Origin: Tubulanus polymorphus
Taxonomy: Eukaryota > Nemertea > Palaeonemertea > Tubulaniformes > Tubulanidae
Length of the DNA stretch: 64,000 nt
NCBI RefSeq assembly: GCF_964204645.1
Contig: NC_134026.1
Location: 1,798,001 to 1,862,000, forward strand
Reading direction: 5' to 3'
Part shown: piece after piece, positions 9,762-22,500 of the stretch
Position numbering within the stretch: the first letter of the stretch is position 1
How the letters are laid out: each line of letters begins with the position of its first letter
Notes under the pieces: generated by a model
The model's input: only the letters and a program-made list of their open reading frames with translations
Database searches by the model: none
Told to the model about the DNA's origin: nothing
Translations under genes and position numbers: made by a program

Positions 9762-12700
9762 ATGAAGAAGCGCCGCGAACTGGACGCGCTGGTCAGCAAT
9801 GGAAAAACAACGAAGAGAACGAAATCATCGAAGAAACGGGGCCACGAATTATTACGTTCTGAATCCGACTCGTCGGAAGAGGAATTCGCTCTACCTGCTC
9901 AAAAATCCGTGATACGAACGTATGTAAAATAGTAGTTGCTTTGAAACGATTGAAATACGACCATAATGAGAAAGAAACACATTATAATATCTGATTTGAA
10001 ACTCAGTAGAGAGTGAAGAATTATTCATACATGAACTACTGTGAAATTGAAGAAGATTGCATGACATCAGAGCAGCATTTATTTATTGATTTGATTTGAT
10101 GAAACACTGTCACTGTATCCCTCACTCCTGTTACAGTTTTCAGATGAAATAGTTGAATAGATATCGAAACCATTTCAAATATCCCTATTCACTATTTCAT
10201 ATTAGGTGTTGTGGATTTCTTCTTTCTTCGTCATCTGACCGCTATATCACACGATATAGCATTTAGATAAACTGTTTTATTCAAATGGATGTGGTATTAG
10301 TGACCTGATCGTGGAAGATGGTTTAATTTTTAGGCGTGGTTCCTTTTGGAAATGCCCGTTGTGTTCAGTTTGCGTACCGATCTGCATTTTTATACTGGTG
10401 ACTATCTGTTTGCTGTTGGCCGGTGCTTTAATTTGGATGCAGTTAAGTTTACGCAGAGATATTGAAATTCTAAGGCGTAAAGTGATATCAGGTAATTTTG
10501 TGGTTGATGTCGGGTATTTTTGGGTGTCGTATCTCAATCGGTATTTTGTCATTCACGTTGGTTTGTTTCTGTTATCTAGAAGGATGTTTATTTGTTATGA
10601 GATATGATGTTTACACTGACTGTGCCGTGATATGTTCTAGTTTTGATTGTTCTGTTACCGCTTTGTGTGACATGTGACGTGGCTATTTCATAATGCATTA
10701 AATGTATATAAAACTGATGAATTTGTGAATCTATTTTTCTGTCATTGATCGTGTAAAGATATGTCGATAAATTCTGGCATTTGTTGAATTAAAATAGAAA
10801 TTAATGTGAATTATCGACTTTTACTGAACCTGTTACTTTAGAGCCATGTTTATGAAACCACAACACATTATTAATCTATTGTCCTGCCAATGATCTTGTA
10901 AGGATATGTTGATATATTCAGGCATTTGTTTGACGGCTTGATGCGAAGTGGAAATAGATTTAAATGATTGCCTTTTACTGAACCTGTTACTTAAAAGCTT
11001 TTTGATTGGATGCAACTAAGCAACAGCTAGATATGGATGGGGGTGATAAAAGATATTTCTGTATTGATATTTTTATTGAAAATGCATAGTTTGTTGGTCA
11101 GGAGAGTCAACATACTTGTTTGTAATTTCAGTGCAATCCGGAAGTGAAAGTACTCCTGATCAGTTACAGTCGCTTCACACAAAAATAACTGAGATTACGA
11201 ATTCAATCGAAGATGAGAAGAGTGGTCTAACCCCACTGTCTAATTCTATCATCAATATCAATAAACAGGTAATATTCATCGATGTTTACTTACTGTGTCT
11301 CTGAAGATGGGATTTAGCGGAGAAAAATCTCGAAACAAACTAAATACATGCATTGAAATATCATCATTGCGGGATCATTCATTTTCTTCATCGCTGTCAC
11401 AATGCATTATTTTATTCATTATTCATCAATGTTGTGTATTCTTTTTCTTGTTCTTTACACACTGTAATGAACCCTACATTATACTACTCAATCAAATGTT
11501 TTTTTAGTTGAAGTTACTCAATTCTACTACAAAACAATTGTCTCAGGGTTTAGCCGCAGCCCCAGAGCTTAAAAATTTGCCGAAACAGTTCAAACAGATT
11601 ACTAAGGTAATGTTGCCTGGCATTCATTCGTGTGGGCTTCTCTATATACGCGGGTAATAGGCTTATATACAGTTAACTGAATATTAGAAATGTTGAGAAT
11701 TTATTTTCAGGATATCGCGACTTTTGAAAATAATATAGCAACTGTCAAAGATGATATCAGCAAATTCAAATCACACACTAGTGCAAAGAATGTTGATGTT
11801 ATCCATAAAATAGAGTCTTTAAAGGTTTGTAGTAATTTCATCCTCAGACTTATCAAAAAATTTGGTGTCGATTTGAAAACTTTTGTATTTTCGTTTCAGA
11901 AAATTGTTGAAACGTTGAAGCAAAATCAAACCAAACCGTCGAAAAGCAATAATGATAGATCAGCTGGAACTGAGAATCATCTTCAGAAAGACATCGATAA
12001 GATGAATGATGAACTGAAGAAAATGAATTCAACTTTTGATAAACATGTATCTGTATTGACAGATTTAGTAGAAAAACAACAAGTTAGTTTCAATTGTAGT
12101 TTTTTACACATTCTTTAAATCGTTAATCTGATTCCTCTAATGTTTTATATCCAACTTTTCACATTCATTCTTCTAGAAAATCTTGCAAAGTTTAGTTAAC
12201 AATTCCAATTCAATGTCCGATCGTATTCATGAAGTAGAAAGTTGGCACGCCTCGAATCATGTGACAACCGCCAATCAAACAACGGTCAACGTAACTCGCA
12301 TTGTGTCTGAAGTACTCGATAGATTGGTAAGTTTCTCGATTGTGCCTTGTTTGATTTAACGCCGTATGAAAAATATTGAATAGAATATCAAAAATATCAT
12401 TCCAATTCTAGTCATCCATGAATAAAACACAGGAAAGTGATAAAGAAACTCATGAAATGACGTACAACGATACTAGATTTTACTCGGCTGTCAATTCTGT
12501 TATCGATAAATATATGGTAAAAGAAAAACAGGTACGGAGTTTATCGCAAACGTTTGTTTATACCCGGTCATCGATTTGATTTTGTCGGCTGATGTTTTTG
12601 TATATACGTATTGCAGATTTTGAATTTGAATATGTCCGAGTTTAACAGCTCGTTGCAGAGATTTAAGATGGCGATCAGTTCACAGCAAACGTCGCTTTTA

Positions 12701-14520
12701 GCTCTGAAAGAAGCGCAGCAACAGTTGACAGTACGAGTGAAGACTATTGATAAAAGTAAGAATCTGGAGCAAATATATCGGATTCACGTGTTATGCGTGT
12801 GATTGTTTAATTGGGACCAATGAAATTCACCTGGTTTGAGACGATCTGCATTAAACATCATATTTTACTAACATTTATATATAGATGGACCATAAGTCGA
12901 TTTCTGGATCAAAATCCAGATTAATTAAACAGATTCAGATTAAGCCAGTTTGTGAACGTATTCTTATCAACAAAATGTTATGTTCATTTTCAGAATTGGA
13001 CTCGAATAAACCGATGGGAGGTCTGTCTCATTTGAGTTTGGAAAACATTCGAACGAGGAAAGGTATTAATTTAAATGCACCAATCATTTACAGTTTACTG
13101 TATTCATTATTGTTTAATGTTTTTCAAAATCATTAGGAAAGATCTTTATTTATAGATCTATCACAATTCGTTATTTATGTTGCTTTTGATGTGCCTTGTT
13201 TTAAAAGAATTACAGCAAAGACATTCGAGACATTATTAGCATGAAAAATGTAATTCCAATAGTAGATTTATTTCTAGTAATAATGTTGTGTTGTATCATA
13301 TATTTGTATTTTTCTGATTGTTGTAAACATATATTTGTTGTTATTACGTGTTTAGAGTTGCAGACTATGTTTAATGAATGGGACAGAGATCATGATGGCA
13401 AGATCAATGTTAGCGACATTAGAAATGTGAATTTGACCACTAAAAACCTGACGCAATATGATAAAGATAATGATGGCTACTTTACTATCAATGAAATTGC
13501 AAACGCGTTCAATTTGACTGCTGTTCCTAAGAATGAAACTTTGAATCCATCGAATTTTTCAACAACTGCGTCTCCATCAACTTCATTTCCATCAACTGCA
13601 TCTCAATCAGAATCCTCTTCACAGACAGCAACTCGAGGTATCATTTCCTTGTCCTGTTTGCACAGATAAATTCCCATTCTCCCTCGAGTATACAGGTATC
13701 AATCTGCAGCCTGGTTACTGATGACTCAAATCTTTATCAGCATTCTTTTCATCCAAACTTCAATATGATCATCCAAAAAATCCCCAAAAGAATTACTTAC
13801 AAAATGTTGTGAGGTCCAGACTGCAGATTGATACATGTATGTGCAGAATTGTCAGCAGTTATTGTAGACATGTGTTGTTTGTATTACAGGTATAAGGACT
13901 ACGAGGGCATTAGCTAACCCTGATTTACCACCACTGTATAAAGTAGTCGTACCTGGTATTGAAAATAAAAGAGGTATGAAGTTCATCATCCTTTAACTTT
14001 CCATTCTACTACACAGTCTTTTCCTAATAACATATATATTGTACGTTGAATTGTTCTTTATTTTCAGCATTAGAGAATGCTTTTGATCAATGGAAACCTT
14101 TCACTAGATTTGATAATTTTGTCACATATCACGATATAGAGCGAGACCTCGGCGCATTAACGCCTCCTAAGAGACTGTTCAAAATTTATGACTTGGATCA
14201 TAATGATAAATATTCACTAGATGAACTGATGATGGCTTTTGGTCTGAAAGAATTACCGCAAGAATTGGCCCAAGGTACTGACAGTATTTGAATTTACCTC
14301 TCAATTGCCAGTCACTAGCAAGTGCTAGTTACTCACACATGGAAGTAAAGGACATGTTGTTTAAATGCTAAATCATCATCCAGATTACGCTTAGCTTTTC
14401 GTGATATTTCAATGGTTTTTGTGATTTTTTTCAGGTCGGACACAAATAAAAATGCAAAAAATACCACACAGACGTCGCAAGCGATCTATTTATCGATTAC
14501 GTAATCGTATTCCATTATGA
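9762..14520 (+). CDS. EFCAB14: EF-hand domain-containing protein EFCAB14, canonical isoform
   Basis: Type II single-pass membrane protein: short cytoplasmic head, membrane helix, long coiled-coil stalk, then EF-hands. Fourteen exons: 9762-9919, 10334-10491, 11132-11268, 11508-11606, 11711-11824, 11900-12082, 12177-12326, 12412-12531, 12617-12755, 12994-13062, 13356-13637, 13890-13973, 14068-14274, 14435-14520; 661 residues. The head begins MKKRRELDAL and carries SESDSSEEEF, very like the human head (MKKRKELNAL, then an S/E run). A cysteine-rich juxtamembrane strip precedes the helix. Exons 3-10 encode Asn/Ser-rich coiled coil with many N-x-S/T sites. Exon 11 holds two canonical EF loops (DRDHDGKINVSD, DKDNDGYFTINE); exon 13 holds a second, degenerate pair (DLDHNDKYSLDE). 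The tail is basic (RRRKR). The ATG at 9762 was chosen because homology starts exactly there. The protein's function is poorly known. Confidence 0.9.
10731..10993. repeat. Direct duplication in EFCAB14 intron
   Basis: About 115-bp segments at 10731-10843 and 10876-10993 share GATATGTYGATA, GGCATTTGTT and CTTTTACTGAACCTGTTACT in the same order, diverged by scattered changes. Non-coding. Confidence 0.6.
13696..13834. mobile_element. Short element with inverted ends in EFCAB14 intron
   Basis: GTATCAATCTGCAGCCTGG at the left and its complement (one mismatch) at the right, 139 bp overall, no coding capacity. MITE-like; the target duplication is not clear. Confidence 0.5.
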
Positions 14521-16557
14521 TCACTGTCATGAAGCTTGAAGCCTTACCCATTGTCAAACCGTTCCACACTGTTATCACTGTATAAATTGTGTCTACATAG
14601 TACATATAATGTCATCTCATGTTTGTTTCCAACGGCCATTGCAGAACAAATTCGTTGTGATTGTTTTTCTCGAGAAAACAAGTCATTTGTCTATTGATTC
14701 TAGTGTTCAATTGTAGCTTTAATAATTATCTGATTTACTGTATCAGATATGATATGGATCGTTATATGTTATAATAATGTATCGGGCTAGTAATTTCCCG
14801 GTAATGCGATCGAGTATTAAGTATTCTAGATGTTTTGTTGTCCTGCTGTTAATTATGACTGTATATCAGTCAGTAGTGTGTAATGAGTAATTTGTATAAT
14901 TAGTTAGTTAAAATGATTGAAGGCCCAACAAATATTTCTGACGATTTTAGAATGATTACCTGTAACTATATGTATCCTGTAGTTCTATTAGAATCTTCAA
15001 TAACTGCATTAGAAGTCTTGTGATGACTCTTATTCTGTATTTATCAAATGGCATAATTTGTAAATTCTCAAGTCGAGGGCAGTCTCAATCAAGAGATTTT
15101 TGATAGAAAATTGTATTAATCTAGAGATTAATGTTAAAATGTTGTTATGAATAATAAGTTTTGCAGTCTTTGTTAGAACTTATTCATGTATGGTTATCTC
15201 ATTATTTCATAGTAATCTCTTTGTTTCAAGTTACAACTGTTTGATTCATTTCCAACATCATTTGCTTCTATTTGTCTTGCCTTGTGCATTTACCGCAAAC
15301 ATCAAAAACATCGCCCACATAATATACTAACGCAATATTCTCTTTTCGCAGTGGATTCTTCAGTTTGTTTTGCTTGAATACACATAGATGATTCTATCGT
15401 AGAACAGACATAAGTCTAATAGATGCTGGTTTGAGACCCGAGATTTCAAATACCAATAGTATCTGAGCGAATCAAATATCTGATTTTATTTACGACGAAC
15501 TGAGAAATTTGATTCTTCATCTTTTCATTCACTAATTTTATTTCACATTCTTATTCTTGGTGTTAAAATAGTTAAATTCCATGTCCAATCATTCCAATCT
15601 AACGCTTAAAGCATCTGGAACTGAATCAGAAACTGATGCAGAAATGATTTACTGGTTTGATGTAAACGTAACCGATGAATTATGTATCACTGTTGACTAA
15701 TGTATCATTACATTCTTGTGTATATATTTTATGTACTAGTTTGTGAATAAATAAAATCAAAGGTGCCATTTTAAAAGCAATTGTTATTTATGATACGCTC
15801 TATGGAATTTAAGGAGGGACACAGTTAATGATATAGATATCTTTTCCGCCTGATTGACACTTGATATGGTATCAAATTTCTTTGAATTTGAACCTATATG
15901 GGCATCAGCTTCAATGCTAGCATCACCACTATCCCCGCATCATTTCTCCTTTAGCCTAAAAGACCGACGGAGTGTTTTAACAGGACATTTCATTCTACAC
16001 CACAAGTTAAGCAGTTATCCAGTTGATTGGATCTGAATTATCTAATGTACCATAAAGATTAAACTTCAACTAGGTATTTCTAGAAATCTAATTTATTTAC
16101 AACTATTATTTTAAGTATCATGATTTAAATAAAAAACACTTACAACTAAAGAAGAAAATAAATCGCAATTCAAATGCCTGATTTAGAGAAATAGAGACAT
16201 ATCACTTATTTTATGTTTCATGATTTCTATATAATAATAATGAACTTGAATAATTTGAATTCTTCAAACATTATGTTTTACGATACATTTGTACATGATT
16301 CAGCAATAAGAATTATTTATCAATATATAAAAGGAAAAGGCAGTTATGTTAAAGCAAATAATGATTACAAATCATTTAAATTAAACAAAAAATTTTTACA
16401 ATGTAACAATGTATGGTTTTTTATGATTGAAGTATATTTTGTTATAAATATTCAATCTAGTTGAAGACTTATATAAAGAGAAAAACATTTGATCTTTTTT
16501 GCCCGCTTTCGTTGACTTCAAGTATTTGACATCAGCCTCGATCGTTTAAATTCATTG
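14521..16557. other. Convergent spacer of EFCAB14 and RNF220
   Basis: EFCAB14 3' UTR to about 15.76 kb, then roughly 0.8 kb of AT-rich DNA that must contain the RNF220 3' UTR. No other feature seen. Confidence 0.45.
15747..15752 (+). terminator. Poly(A) signal of EFCAB14
   Basis: AATAAATAAAA cluster about 1.2 kb after the EFCAB14 stop, the clearest polyadenylation signal before the convergent RNF220 gene. The 3' UTR between is AT-rich with no open frame of note. Confidence 0.5.
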
Positions 16558-19500
16558 TCATAGGTAAATCTTCCTCAAATCTGAAGGTGATGTTATCATG
16601 TTACATTGTGGACACAACTTTTTCGAACCCTAAAAAAACCAAAAATTCATCATTATATCAGGTGCTGCCATCTTGTGTAGCTTACAGCAGACTGAAGAGA
16701 CAAAACTTACAAGGGTTCTGAGCCAGCATTCCTCGCAATGAACGTGCCAACAATGTACCGATACTAGTGGCACTGTATACTGGTCCTAAAAAACACAAAT
16801 TCAATCATGCTTAATTTATAGCCACAAAACTAATCAAATAGTTATACGTAGCACTACAGTTACCCACCATGCATATAAGACACTTGTTTTTATCAGACTT
16901 TTTCAATGAATCTTCTTGCTGTCTTATCTTACTTTTCAAAGAATCGATAATTTCTGAAGCAGCACTTCCACACGAAACTCTCTCATTAGCGCTGAAGATA
17001 AAAAAAAACAAACATAAAAGTCAGGGGTCACACAATATATGAGGAATGAAGTAAACAAGTGAAGAATACTGACCTACTGGTCGAAGGAACAGCATCGCCA
17101 TTCTCTGAATTTAAAAGCGTTACTGATTGAGATAAATAACATGAAATATGAATGTATAATATTGCGGAGGTATGGAGTTATAACTTACCACCTATAGACC
17201 ATCTGTTCATGTCATTTCGCGGTGAATTTGATGAAACAGAATTAACTTCAGTTCGCATGTAAGCGCCGCGCAGTGCATCGCGCTCTTTTTCCTCGAGAGG
17301 TTCATCCAGATTACACGGTATTACATCTGCCTCACCGTATCTGAACGCGAACAGTCAAGGGATATTCGAAATGAAAAGTATAGTGAGATATTTGAAATGA
17401 AAGGTACTGTCAGGTATCGGAAATAAAGATTTGGTCGGGTATACCAGAATGAAAGCACCGATGCATATCATACAATACTGTTGTTAACGGGCTATCCATA
17501 TGAAGAATGCATGAAAATATGGCTTTACAGATAGAAGGTCCTACGTTTCAAAGCATAACTGGTATCAATGCATATAGTAAAATCAGAATTCATAAAAGTT
17601 CGACCATGTGAGGAAAATTTAGATACTTTATAAAACCTTCCTCCTTGAATTAACATATTTTGTACGAGAGGGTGGTGATTATCACCAAACCACCCATCTG
17701 CTTACAGGGGAGATGACAATAACATGTTTATGCTGGTATTCTCAAGTACATACGTAGTAACACTGCGACCACTTGAAAAAATAACCAATTATCACATTTT
17801 TAGTAGATTGGAATTAAACAGCTGCTCAAAGTAAGATGGCACGAGAATCAAATACTGTAGTCGATATCAACGGTTCACAGATAACTGATTAATTGGTACA
17901 GACGCGCACATGTCTATATTCGTCATTTATTCCAATTAAACTCTTTGAAAGCGATTGATTCCACGGACTGTGTGTTTAACAAGTGGACTTTTTATCAATA
18001 GAAATCGATTCAATTTTTCAAAAATACTACAAGAATTTTTCGTTAATGAAAGGATACTGAGGTCGTCCGTAAACATCGCCGTCATCTCCATCAACGTCTA
18101 AATTAACATCGTCATCATCTTCACCTCGCGACGACGTTTTAAATCCAGACGCTACAAAAAACGAACAGAACATAATTAATGAGTCACTTTGTTGACATTT
18201 CAAGCCAAATGGGCAATAAATTTAGATTTTCCATTTTTTGGACAAGGATCCAGTAGTTGATTTGTTTTTAAGATGTACTAACAATTCATACTTAGACGGA
18301 TCTTTTTTTTTAAGGGGATAAGGGATTGTGAAGCGACTATTGGTTTCTGTATTCTTACCTTTTAATCCGCCCTCTAACATGGATGAGGCTCGTATTCGAG
18401 TTTGTCCACACCACGTATATTCCTCATACTGTTCATCGCCCTCGATATCAACCAGTAATTCCTCTTCCTGTTCTCTCTACAAATAAATCATCTTCATTAA
18501 ATACTAGAAAATCAACATTGCTACCGGTACATGATTCACCTGAACGGAGTGGACACTATGACCTTCCAACCTATCAATTACCACATCACGGACACAATAA
18601 CGAAAAATTAAAAATTAAAACTGTTTTTAGAGGGACAGTAGAATTTGTTTCAGGGACAGCAATATGTTTTCAATGGCATCAAAAAAAATAAATAAAATAA
18701 AACGCCAGCAGGGACAGTGAGAGATTTTCATTTCCCTGTGGGGAAAAGCAGATTTACTAGGTGAAGTGAAACATATCGATTAACCGCGACGACACTATCT
18801 TAGGATTTCAGAATTCGGGGAAAGTATTTTACCTTTTTCAAGCACATATCGACGTGATCACTGAGTTCTTCAGGAGTACCGGTTACTAGTTTATTACATA
18901 CAGGACAAGTCGTCTCTTCCTGATGACGCTTTTTACGTCCGCGAATGCGGCCTACAAATTATTAACATACATCAGTGAACATTCTTCATTCTTGATATTG
19001 TTCATAAATAGAAGAGTGAGTATTCAAGTGTACTTACTGTTCAATCTGTTATTTCTATTAGCCTTCACTCTTTGATATGTCTGCGAAAAGAGTAACATTT
19101 TCTCGGATTAGAAAAAAGATCAATTATAAGGTGAAACAATGATGAGGAAATACTATTTACATAACGCCAATTTCACTGATTCAATGTTCGAAGGCGCTTT
19201 AAATTAATCCAGTAAAAACGTATGTTGTTAGGAGTCTTATGAATTTTTCTGAATCGGGTTCATGATGAATATTTTCAGGTTTTCAATGCAAACATACCTC
19301 ATGCCTCGATTGAGCCGCTACCTCCGGAGGAGGCGACTTGGACTTAGTATTACTCGGACTAGGTAACAGCTGTAAATTAAAACCATTCGAAAATTTAAAT
19401 CATTTTCAAACTTTACTGGTAACGAGACAATACCGGTAGAAAAATTCAAAGAGAAGACGTCTAGTTCTCCCGGGATAAACAGACCTTTCGACCGCCTAAA

Positions 19501-22500
19501 GGAGTTCCTTCCCTCGATGGCGTTCTCTTGGAATTCTTTAGACTAGAAAACAAAGAAAGTCGCGCTTGAAATCAGCGGAACTAGAACAGAGTGACAATAC
19601 ACATATACATGTATACGTAATACGGTAATAGTGCGCTGTTTTTAATCAACTGACTGAAAATGACAACATGTAATTTAAAGGAGGGAGTGAGGATAGAGAA
19701 GACAAACGATGTAGGAGGGGATATTTACACTGATGAACCAAACCCTCAATCACTGATCAACCGTCACTATAAGATTTAGTGCTGGACGACATGATCCGAA
19801 TACTACAACAAAAACGACTACCGCTTTTAAACCAGACCCAGCAAAACCATTCAAGTCTATTTACCATAATTCAACTATTTCCAAAACAAGAAAATTAACT
19901 TTAACAAAGTTTATCGACGCCTTGGAACGTAAGATATGTTGCTTAATATTGTCAATAATGAAATAACAGAAAAGACTTAACAGAAGCAGGATTCAAGCGT
20001 GTCTGCGGCGAGTCTCGATCATAAATATATACGAGTTGTTTCATTGTAAACAGTATTGTGTTCGTTATCATTCGAATCAATCGTGAATTAACAAGAGAAT
20101 TTTCTACGCGTTTCTAATCAAGCTAATCAAAGTTAATTACAACCCGAGGTCGAGATTCATCATGTTTTATGGGTCTGAATGTGGCAGCAGTTGACATAAC
20201 CTTAATCAAGAAACATCATTAGATCAGTTCTACGCGGCTGGGGTTAAATTTGCGATTTTTAACTTTCCCCTACGGATCGGTCGTTCCTCAGTATTAGTTT
20301 TCGAGGAGAAACTTCAAATTTTTTATAGGAATATCCCAATAGTAGACATTCGACTCCTCCTAAATCAGTACCGATTATCTCGGTAAACCGTTAATTCAAT
20401 GGTTTTGTAAGCAATTAAACTCAGTTTCTAATTCGGTAACCGCCTACTTGGGTAAAAATCCTGGTTCTAACAAAATAATTTTAGGTGCAGTCTACTGTAC
20501 AACTAAAACATTTCTAAATTGCCTTTTTCTTATAAATTGAAAGAGTTTTAAAGAAGTTTCGGACATTTTTGCCCAAATTAAAGGAGTTTTAAGCAGCACC
20601 TTCGAAAGCATTTCCTATTTAGGAGTTTCTATGGAATCAAGGACGAGTAGGGGACCCAGTGAAATATCGCTTTCTACTGTTATTAAACCATGTAATATTT
20701 TGATCGCGTATTGATAGAATTGTCGATGGTTTCAATATTGAAATCGCGTGGTCTAAATTCGGGTTAAACTGAAGTGAACAACTATTAACACAGGTGTTTA
20801 TTAAGAATAGAAATATTGGATTTTTTACAATATTGGATAATAATAAATAACTACAAAGAACCAATTCTCGATAAATGTAAGGTAATTAGGATGTGAATTG
20901 AAGTATCTAACAAACTAAAAATCTAATTATCAGATAAGAGTTTATATACAGTGTATGATCTAATAAACCAGAATCTTACACATCAGGCGATCAAAAATTC
21001 CCTGATTTTTCCCTAACCCTTGACCAAAAATTCCCTGATTGAATTCTAAGATATCCTCAGCAGGGGCTTTTTCTTATAAAGAAGACACCAAATTCAAATT
21101 CCCTGATTTTTAAGAATCAAGATTTCCCTGAATTTCCACGCGAAGAAAAATAAATCCGCTATTCCCTGATTTTGCCTATTTTGTTAGAAGCCATATTATA
21201 AATAGCTCAAAGACAAAAATGAAGATGTCAGTTGAATAATGTTGTGTTTATTCCAGCGCAGGCTTCACTGTTCTCGCAGTTCTGACAATGATTGCGAAAT
21301 AATGGGCTCCGTGAAACTCTGCTAAAAGCTTAGTGAAATATGGACCGGTTCAGTTCATATTTTACAAGTCCTGCCACCCAGAAGCGCAAAAATATCCAAC
21401 AGATGCCGAACAGATCGCTATATATATATATAGTGTCTTATACGCCGAATCTAAAAATTCTTCGCGAAGTAGAAATTGTCAGGAGTTGTTTCTACTAGAT
21501 CAGTTAATATCAATTATACACCTCGCGTACGCTTAGAATTCCAATTCGTGAAAAGTAATCTCGCGAAAAAACAAAGAGCGGATTGACGGATAGATTGCAG
21601 GAGAATCCCTCCAGTACGATAACTGACATTAAATAAAATTACCAGAGACTAACGTTAAACTTTGATTGCGACGAGGATTCGCGTCGGTAATTCGCGAGCT
21701 CGATGCTATCAATGTCGCCTAATCCTCTCTAACTTCTTTCACGATCCGCGTCGAGCAACTTATCATATAATAATCAAATTTCATCAAAGCTAAATAATCT
21801 GTAATTTGTCTCGTCGACTGATTCATAGTGACTAGTAAAGCCTGGCGATGATAGCTCAGGTTCTATAAAACACGCAGTAATTGGCCTGGATCAAAATGGC
21901 TATAGATTCTGATGTGATGCATAAAAAGCCGACAAATTTCCCATTTATGCTAGCGATCTGTATGCTCTTGACCTTTTCTCTATCAGTTCTGACAATCTTG
22001 ATTTGTGAACTAGTGTCATCAGGCGATCGTTAGACGTTGTTTTCAGTGATAGAGTGTAAAGCTCGGACTTTAAGAGTATTATAGCGCGGCTCGACGCCAG
22101 ATCAAAATCTACTCAGGTTGCTATTAGCGACAGATCAGCCAATCACTTTACCTGGTAATTTTCTCGAGCTTTTCCAGTTCGCTCGTGAAATGACTTTCCA
22201 CTTCGCCGATTCGTAAAGTTAAACCGCACACGGGACAACACGGGAACTGACCGTCGACGATAAACTTCTTACGAATGGATCCTGAAATGAGAAACAACAT
22301 TTCAATATCGATTTTCATCCATAAACGCATCAAGTTCATGACTTGACAACAGGAAACGCTTCAAATTATCAGGACAGATCTAGAGGTAACCTGATATATT
22401 CGAGAATTCTACGTTAGTGTCCTTTGAAATAAAGCGTTTCCCTCGATTGACTATGAAAGCCTCCCTCTAAATGGTCCTATAAATTGTAGCGTTTATTTTG

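Noticed and set aside
9574-9765. Plus-strand frame overlapping the EFCAB14 start region
   Set aside because: It is out of frame with the EFCAB14 head and covers its promoter and 5' UTR.
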